NCBI RefSeq assembly: GCF_009827445.1
Contig: NZ_WTYI01000001.1
Location: 1,392,381 to 1,456,380, forward strand
Reading direction: 5' to 3'
DNA from: Qipengyuania aquimaris
Lineage (GTDB): Bacteria > Pseudomonadota > Alphaproteobacteria > Sphingomonadales > Sphingomonadaceae
DNA: 64,000 bases
Shown here: piece by piece, positions 57,860-64,000 of the stretch
Numbering within the stretch: the first letter of the stretch is position 1
Layout: each line of letters opens with the position of its first letter
Notes under the pieces: model-generated
What the model was told of the DNA's origin: nothing
Seen by the model: the letters and a program-made list of their open reading frames with translations, nothing else
Database searches by the model: none
Position numbers and translations under genes: made by a program

Positions 57860-59286
57860 CAGTCTTTCAGCACCCAGGTATCCTTGGTCCCCCCGCCCTG
57901 GCTCGAATTGACGACCAGCGATCCTTCTTCGAGCGCGACACGTGTCAGCCCGCCTGGCGTGATGTCGATCTTGTCGGGCGAAACGAGGACGTAGGGTCGT
58001 AGGTCCACGTGGCGCGGAGCAAGGCCCTTTTTAGTGTAAATCGGACAGGTCGACAGCGAGAGTGTCGGCTGCGCGATATAATTGGACGGGTTTTCGACCA
58101 GCTTCGCGCGAAACTTCTCGATTTCTTTCTTCGACGACGCAGGCCCAACCAGCATGCCGTAACCGCCCGAGCCGTGGACTTCCTTGACCACCAGCTCTTC
58201 CAGATTGTCCAGCACGTATTTGAGGCTGTCCTCGTCCGCACAGCGCCACGTTTCGACGTTGGGCAGAAGCGGTTTCTCGCCGGTATAGAATTCGACGATT
58301 TCGGGCATGAAGGAATAGATCGCCTTGTCGTCGCACACACCTGTGCCGGGCGCATTGGCAATGGTGACGCCGCCGGAACGGTAGACATCCATGATGCCCG
58401 GTACACCCAGCACGCTGTCCGGATTGAATGTCAACGGATCGAGGAATTCGTCGTCGACCCGGCGGTATATCACGTCCACCGCCTTGTACCCGCTGGTCGT
58501 GCGCATCGCGACGCGCCCATTGATCACGCGCAAATCGCTGCCTTCGACGAGTTCCGCACCCATCTGGTCGGCAAGGAAGGCGTGTTCGAAATAGGCCGAA
58601 TTGTAGATGCCCGGGGTCAGGACCGCCACCACCGGGCGATCACCGGCAGCAGCAGGAGCACAGGCGGCCAGGCTCTTCGCCAGACGACGCGGGTAATCGG
58701 ACACGCTTTCGACCGGCACCCGCATGAAAAGCTCGGGATACATGGCCATCATGGTTTCCCGGTTTTCCAGCATGTAGCTGACGCCCGAAGGCGTGCGCGC
58801 ATTATCCTCGAGAACGAAGAATTCATCCGGTCCGGTGCGCACCAGGTCGATACCGACGATGTGGGTGTAGACACCGCCTGGCGGGGTAAACCCGACCATG
58901 TTGGGAAGCCATGCAGCATTGTCTCGCAGAAGCCGCTGCGGAAGTCTGCCAGCGCGAATTATCTCCTGTCGATGATAGAGATCGTGCATGAAAGCATTGA
59001 GCGCGCTGACGCGTTGCTCGATACCTTTCGTCAGCTTGCGCCATTCGTTCGCGGTAATGATGCGTGGCACCATGTCGAACGGGATCAGGCGCTCTTCCGC
59101 CTCGTCCTCGCCATAGACGTTGAAGGTGATCCCGGTCTTGCGAAAGTTGGTTTCCGCTTCGGAATGTTTGCGCTTCAGCAGCTTCGCATCCTGTTCGTCA
59201 TACCAGTCACAGTAGGACGAATAAGCGTCGCGTACCGAGCCATCCGACTCGCGCATTTCGTTGAAGAAGTCGGCAGAGCCGCTCAT
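57859..59286 (-). CDS. Circularly permuted ATP-grasp ligase (type 2)
   Basis: A 475-residue protein with the permuted ATP-grasp fold (DUF404/407): DMVPRIITANEWRKLTKGIEQR, ..PSGVSYMLENRETM.. and a glycine-rich loop VVKEVHGSGGYGMLVGP near the C-terminus, where ATP-binding residues sit in this permuted arrangement. Amide-bond ligases of this class make short peptides. First gene of the Anbu cluster; its stop overlaps the alpha-E ATG by one base. Confidence 0.94.
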   Translation of the reverse strand: MSGSADFFNEMRESDGSVRDAYSSYCDWYDEQDAKLLKRKHSEAETNFRKTGITFNVYGEDEAEERLIPFDMVPRIITANEWRKLTKGIEQRVSALNAFMHDLYHRQEIIRAGRLPQRLLRDNAAWLPNMVGFTPPGGVYTHIVGIDLVRTGPDEFFVLEDNARTPSGVSYMLENRETMMAMYPELFMRVPVESVSDYPRRLAKSLAACAPAAAGDRPVVAVLTPGIYNSAYFEHAFLADQMGAELVEGSDLRVINGRVAMRTTSGYKAVDVIYRRVDDEFLDPLTFNPDSVLGVPGIMDVYRSGGVTIANAPGTGVCDDKAIYSFMPEIVEFYTGEKPLLPNVETWRCADEDSLKYVLDNLEELVVKEVHGSGGYGMLVGPASSKKEIEKFRAKLVENPSNYIAQPTLSLSTCPIYTKKGLAPRHVDLRPYVLVSPDKIDITPGGLTRVALEEGSLVVNSSQGGGTKDTWVLKD

Positions 59287-59363
59287 GATCCCCCAGAGAT
59301 TGCATCGAGCCGCAGGACGCGGCCCTTAACAGGACTAACCGCCCTGCCTCACAAACTAAAGGT

Positions 59364-60119
59364 TCAGGAGCGATCCAGTTCCGACAATAGCGCAGAAACG
59401 GCCTCGTGGGTCAGGACGAAGCCCATGTGGGTGCAGCGCAAGGCCACCGCACGGTCGCGTTCGCCGGGCCTGCCGCAGGCCGATCGCGGGTGGACGATGC
59501 CATCGCGCGGCGACCAGAATGCAACCGTTTCGACGGGCGGCTTTTCGCTGACCACAGTATCGATCTCTGGTTCGTCGACACGGTGGCCGGCAATCGCCTG
59601 GTAGGCGCGCCAGCCGTTGTTCGCGCGCGGGGAACCGGAAAAGGGCGAACCCATGGTCACAACCTTGGCGATCTTGTCCGGATGCTGCTTCGCCAGTTCG
59701 CGCGCCATGACGCCGCCGAGGCTCCAGCCCACCAGCACGATCGGCTCACCGCGCCGATGATAAAGATCGATCAGACGCTCTTCGACCTTGGCGAAACGGT
59801 CGGCCGTAGCGCCAAGATTATATCCCATGCCCCAGCGCTTGACTGTATGCCCTGCATCTTCAAGCTTGCGCGCCATCCAGCGCATCCGCACGGGGTGGGC
59901 ACCGAAGCCGGGCAGGAGCATCACGCGCTTGGGGTGCGTGGCAGGCGTCGCGGCGAAATCTTCGAAGCGGCGCTTCACCGGCTCCAAGGGCCACAGAAAT
60001 TCCTTGGCCAGCAATAGCGCCCTGGGCCCGCGCGCATCATCGGGACTCGGTTCGGCGGCAAGCGCCAGCCTGCGGCTCACTTCCTCGCGGGTTTCCTGAA
60101 ACGACGGCGTCTGCATCAT
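59364..60119 (-). CDS. Alpha/beta hydrolase
   Basis: A 251-residue hydrolase with the nucleophile elbow GWSLGG (Ser near residue 133), oxyanion-type strand VMLLPGFGAHP and a late Asp/His pair (PRDGIVH; CTHMGFVLTHE). No signal peptide, so cytoplasmic. Two ATGs lie at 60116 and 60119. It follows the ATP-grasp gene region by 77 bp on the same strand (upstream of it), and may or may not be part of the same transcription unit. Substrate unknown. Confidence 0.88.
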   Translation of the reverse strand: MMQTPSFQETREEVSRRLALAAEPSPDDARGPRALLLAKEFLWPLEPVKRRFEDFAATPATHPKRVMLLPGFGAHPVRMRWMARKLEDAGHTVKRWGMGYNLGATADRFAKVEERLIDLYHRRGEPIVLVGWSLGGVMARELAKQHPDKIAKVVTMGSPFSGSPRANNGWRAYQAIAGHRVDEPEIDTVVSEKPPVETVAFWSPRDGIVHPRSACGRPGERDRAVALRCTHMGFVLTHEAVSALLSELDRS

Positions 60120-60171
60120 TCAGGAGAATGCACGACATCGATGGCGGTTTCCTGAACGGGACCCCTTCGTG

Positions 60172-60714
60172 TCAGTTGCAGTCGCCGGTGCGGGTCATGC
60201 CGACCTTCATGGTCACTCGCTTCGTGTCTTCGCTGCCTGCAACCGGTTCGACGGCCGTCATCGTCATTTCGCTGGCAGTCCCGGTCGACTGGCTGTCGAT
60301 GGTGATCTTGGCCTCTCCGTCGCCTGCCTTGCAGGTCATCGCGGCCTGCATCCCGTCGGCATCCGAGGTCAGGCTTTCCATCGTGCAGTCGCCGTTCTGC
60401 ATCTGCTCGGCGATGCCGATCATGCCCTTGCTCGCTTCTTCTTCGGTGAGGCAGCGTGCAGGGGCTGCATTCGCCATGGCGCCCATGAATTCCTTCGCTT
60501 TGGCGACATCGCCTTCGCTCATGGACGGATCGACGAGTTCGACCAGCTCCAGGTTCATCTTGTATTCGCCCGCCTCCAGCGGCTTCACCTTGGCCGCTGC
60601 CGCTTCGACCTCGTCTGCCGACACGGTGCCATCGCCGTCGGTGTCCGCATCGCTGGAGCTGCCGCAAGCGGCGAGCGCGATGGTGGCAATGGCGAGGGTC
60701 AAGGTATTGCGCAT
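60172..60714 (-). CDS. Lipoprotein with EF-hand-like loop and DUF3617-like domain
   Basis: A 180-residue lipoprotein. Lipobox LAAC with Cys17. Just after it comes DTDGDGTVSADE, matching the 12-residue calcium-binding EF-hand loop (Asp1, Asp3, Asp5, Gly6, Glu12). The remaining region (VKPLEAGEYKMNLELVELVDP, RCLTEEEASKGM, GDCTMESLTSDADGMQAAMTCK) matches DUF3617. Standing alone between the hydrolase and uvrB. Calcium binding is inference from the loop alone. Confidence 0.83.
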   Translation of the reverse strand: MRNTLTLAIATIALAACGSSSDADTDGDGTVSADEVEAAAAKVKPLEAGEYKMNLELVELVDPSMSEGDVAKAKEFMGAMANAAPARCLTEEEASKGMIGIAEQMQNGDCTMESLTSDADGMQAAMTCKAGDGEAKITIDSQSTGTASEMTMTAVEPVAGSEDTKRVTMKVGMTRTGDCN

Positions 60715-60812
60715 GAAATTCTCCGCGTGGTTTGCCGTTCGACGCTAGCAGCACGCCGCGCTCGCGCAAGCCGCCGTTGCACCTGCCCCATTCGTTCCCC
60801 ATATGTGCGCAC

Positions 60813-63008
<2,196 letters not shown>

Positions 63009-63133
63009 CCGCCAGCGCTCGAACCGCCAGACTTCGACAAATAACGCCCCGGCCTCGACCAGCGGCGCGCACCGACCTTCCCACCTGCGGGGCGGCGGTT
63101 CATGCTTTCCCCATCGAATAAGGGGAGAGAACC

Positions 63134-63922
63134 ATGAGACTGCCTATCGTCCTGACGGGAGCTTTGGCGCTGACGCTTGCCGCTTGCGCGCAAACTGCCA
63201 ACGAAGATCAAGGGGAGGTCGCCATGGCGCCGTCCTTGTCGACCGAAAGCATATACGCAGCCGTGGCGAACGAAGCCCGCACCGAGCGCGCAAGGGAACT
63301 GGATGACAGCCGCAAACCGGCAGAAGTCCTCGCATTCTTCGGTCTTGAGCAGGGCGACGACGCTGCCGACCTGATTTCGGGCGGAGGCTACTGGGCGGAA
63401 ATTCTCGCGCGTGCGGTTGGTGAGGATGGCAGCGTGACTGCGCTCGAACCCGAACAGTTTTACAATGAAGAGGCGTGGACGGCGCTGGCTCAGCGAGAGC
63501 CCGGCGTTGCCCTCGAACGCTACCGTTTCGAAGCGTTCGAGCCGGGCGACGAACGGATCGACTTTGCGATCATGAACCTCGTTTATCACGACCTCTACTG
63601 GGAATCGGAAGAATATGACGTTCCCCGCTCGGAGCCCGCCGATTACCTTGCCGCGCTTTATTCGATGATGCGCCCTGGCGGTATCGTGGGCGTGATCGAC
63701 CATGTCGGCAACGCGGGCGATGCGCGCGCCACAGTCGAGGAATACCACCGCATCGACCCGCAGGTAATTCGTGACGATTTCGCAAAGGCCGGCTTCGTCC
63801 TCGAAGCGGAGAGCGACATGCTCGCCAATCCCGATGACACTCACGAAATCAGCGTCTTCGATCCTTCGATCAGGGGGAAAACGGACCGCGTCGTCATGAA
63901 GTTCGTGAAACCCGCAGAATAA
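63134..63922 (+). CDS. Exported lipoprotein with class I methyltransferase fold
   Basis: A 262-residue protein with lipobox LAAC (Cys18), followed by a class I SAM methyltransferase-like fold: DLISGGGYWAEILARAVGEDGSVTALEP replaces the usual glycine-rich SAM motif (D-x-x-x-G-x-G), then FAIMNLVYHDLYW and RPGGIVGVIDH at the strand 4 and 5 positions. Many sphingomonads encode such exported versions. SAM is not expected in the periplasm, so the domain may bind something else or have lost activity. ATG 63134 follows a GGGGAGAGA site. Confidence 0.87.
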   Translation: MRLPIVLTGALALTLAACAQTANEDQGEVAMAPSLSTESIYAAVANEARTERARELDDSRKPAEVLAFFGLEQGDDAADLISGGGYWAEILARAVGEDGSVTALEPEQFYNEEAWTALAQREPGVALERYRFEAFEPGDERIDFAIMNLVYHDLYWESEEYDVPRSEPADYLAALYSMMRPGGIVGVIDHVGNAGDARATVEEYHRIDPQVIRDDFAKAGFVLEAESDMLANPDDTHEISVFDPSIRGKTDRVVMKFVKPAE

Positions 63923-64000
63923 GGTTTGCTGCGAGGCGTCGGCGCGGCGTGGCGAAGCTGTGAGGTTTCGTCGCTCCCGCGTTGACGCTCGCCCTCCCTT

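Overview
The window is a gene-dense, high-GC stretch of alphaproteobacterial chromosome. It most resembles Sphingomonadales, and within that group an Erythrobacteraceae-like marine heterotroph. That placement is inferred from gene content: a circularly permuted two-piece tmRNA, HdaA instead of Hda, a DUF2794 protein, a very short ATP synthase epsilon subunit, an outer-membrane TonB-dependent receptor and many small lipoproteins. No tRNA, rRNA, CRISPR array, insertion sequence, prophage or other mobile element was seen. No protein-coding gap is longer than about 300 bp except the one holding the tmRNA.

Layout. 1-4337: the 3' part of the F1 ATP synthase operon (atpA, atpG, an inserted lipoprotein gene, atpD, atpC) and a strong terminator. 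4436-12105: an S9 peptidase, a SOUL protein, glmU with an HNH protein, a phosphoglycolate phosphatase, an SDR and a polytopic membrane protein. 12113-17409: DUF2794, cysE, hdaA and a DUF2066-like gene on the minus strand, divergent from purM and a purN fused to a YjbR domain. 17406-21054: a minus-strand block of an NTF2-like gene, ndk, a lipoprotein, holC, a 48-residue DUF2256 protein and pepA. 21155-26823: lptD, surA, pdxA and rsmA, the same order as in enterobacteria. 26820-33363: a DUF2189 protein and glcB, divergent from an arginine-succinyltransferase cluster (M20 hydrolase, astA, astB). 33513-34884: two small membrane proteins, ssrA and mscL. 35021-39025: lemA, two TPM-domain genes, a Nudix gene, an SDR, and on the minus strand pspC preceded by two 39-residue peptide genes. 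39256-44271: recF, tesA and a ybbA/ybbP-type ABC exporter. 44488-51590: a TonB receptor, typA, a membrane protein and putP. 51634-55192: gamma-glutamyltransferase, a frameshifted glyoxalase-fold gene, an extensin-like lipoprotein and a LuxR-type regulator. 55329-59286: a four-gene Anbu cluster. 59364-63922: an alpha/beta hydrolase, an EF-hand/DUF3617 lipoprotein, uvrB and a lipoprotein with a methyltransferase fold.

How genes work together. Several blocks are functional units: ATP synthesis; outer-membrane biogenesis (LptD with its folding chaperone SurA); late purine synthesis (PurM makes AIR, PurN makes FGAR); arginine breakdown by succinylation; mechanosensitive and envelope-stress functions (MscL, PspC, small membrane peptides); and the Anbu peptide system (ATP-grasp ligase, alpha-E protein, transglutaminase-like protein, proteasome-like protease).

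The least explained parts are the lipoprotein gene inside the atp operon, the PurN-YjbR fusion, the paired 39-residue peptides before pspC, the M20 hydrolase where AstE might be expected, the lipoprotein methyltransferase and the Anbu cluster. The Anbu cluster is a known type whose biological role is unsettled. All family calls are from reading translated sequence; no database search was run.
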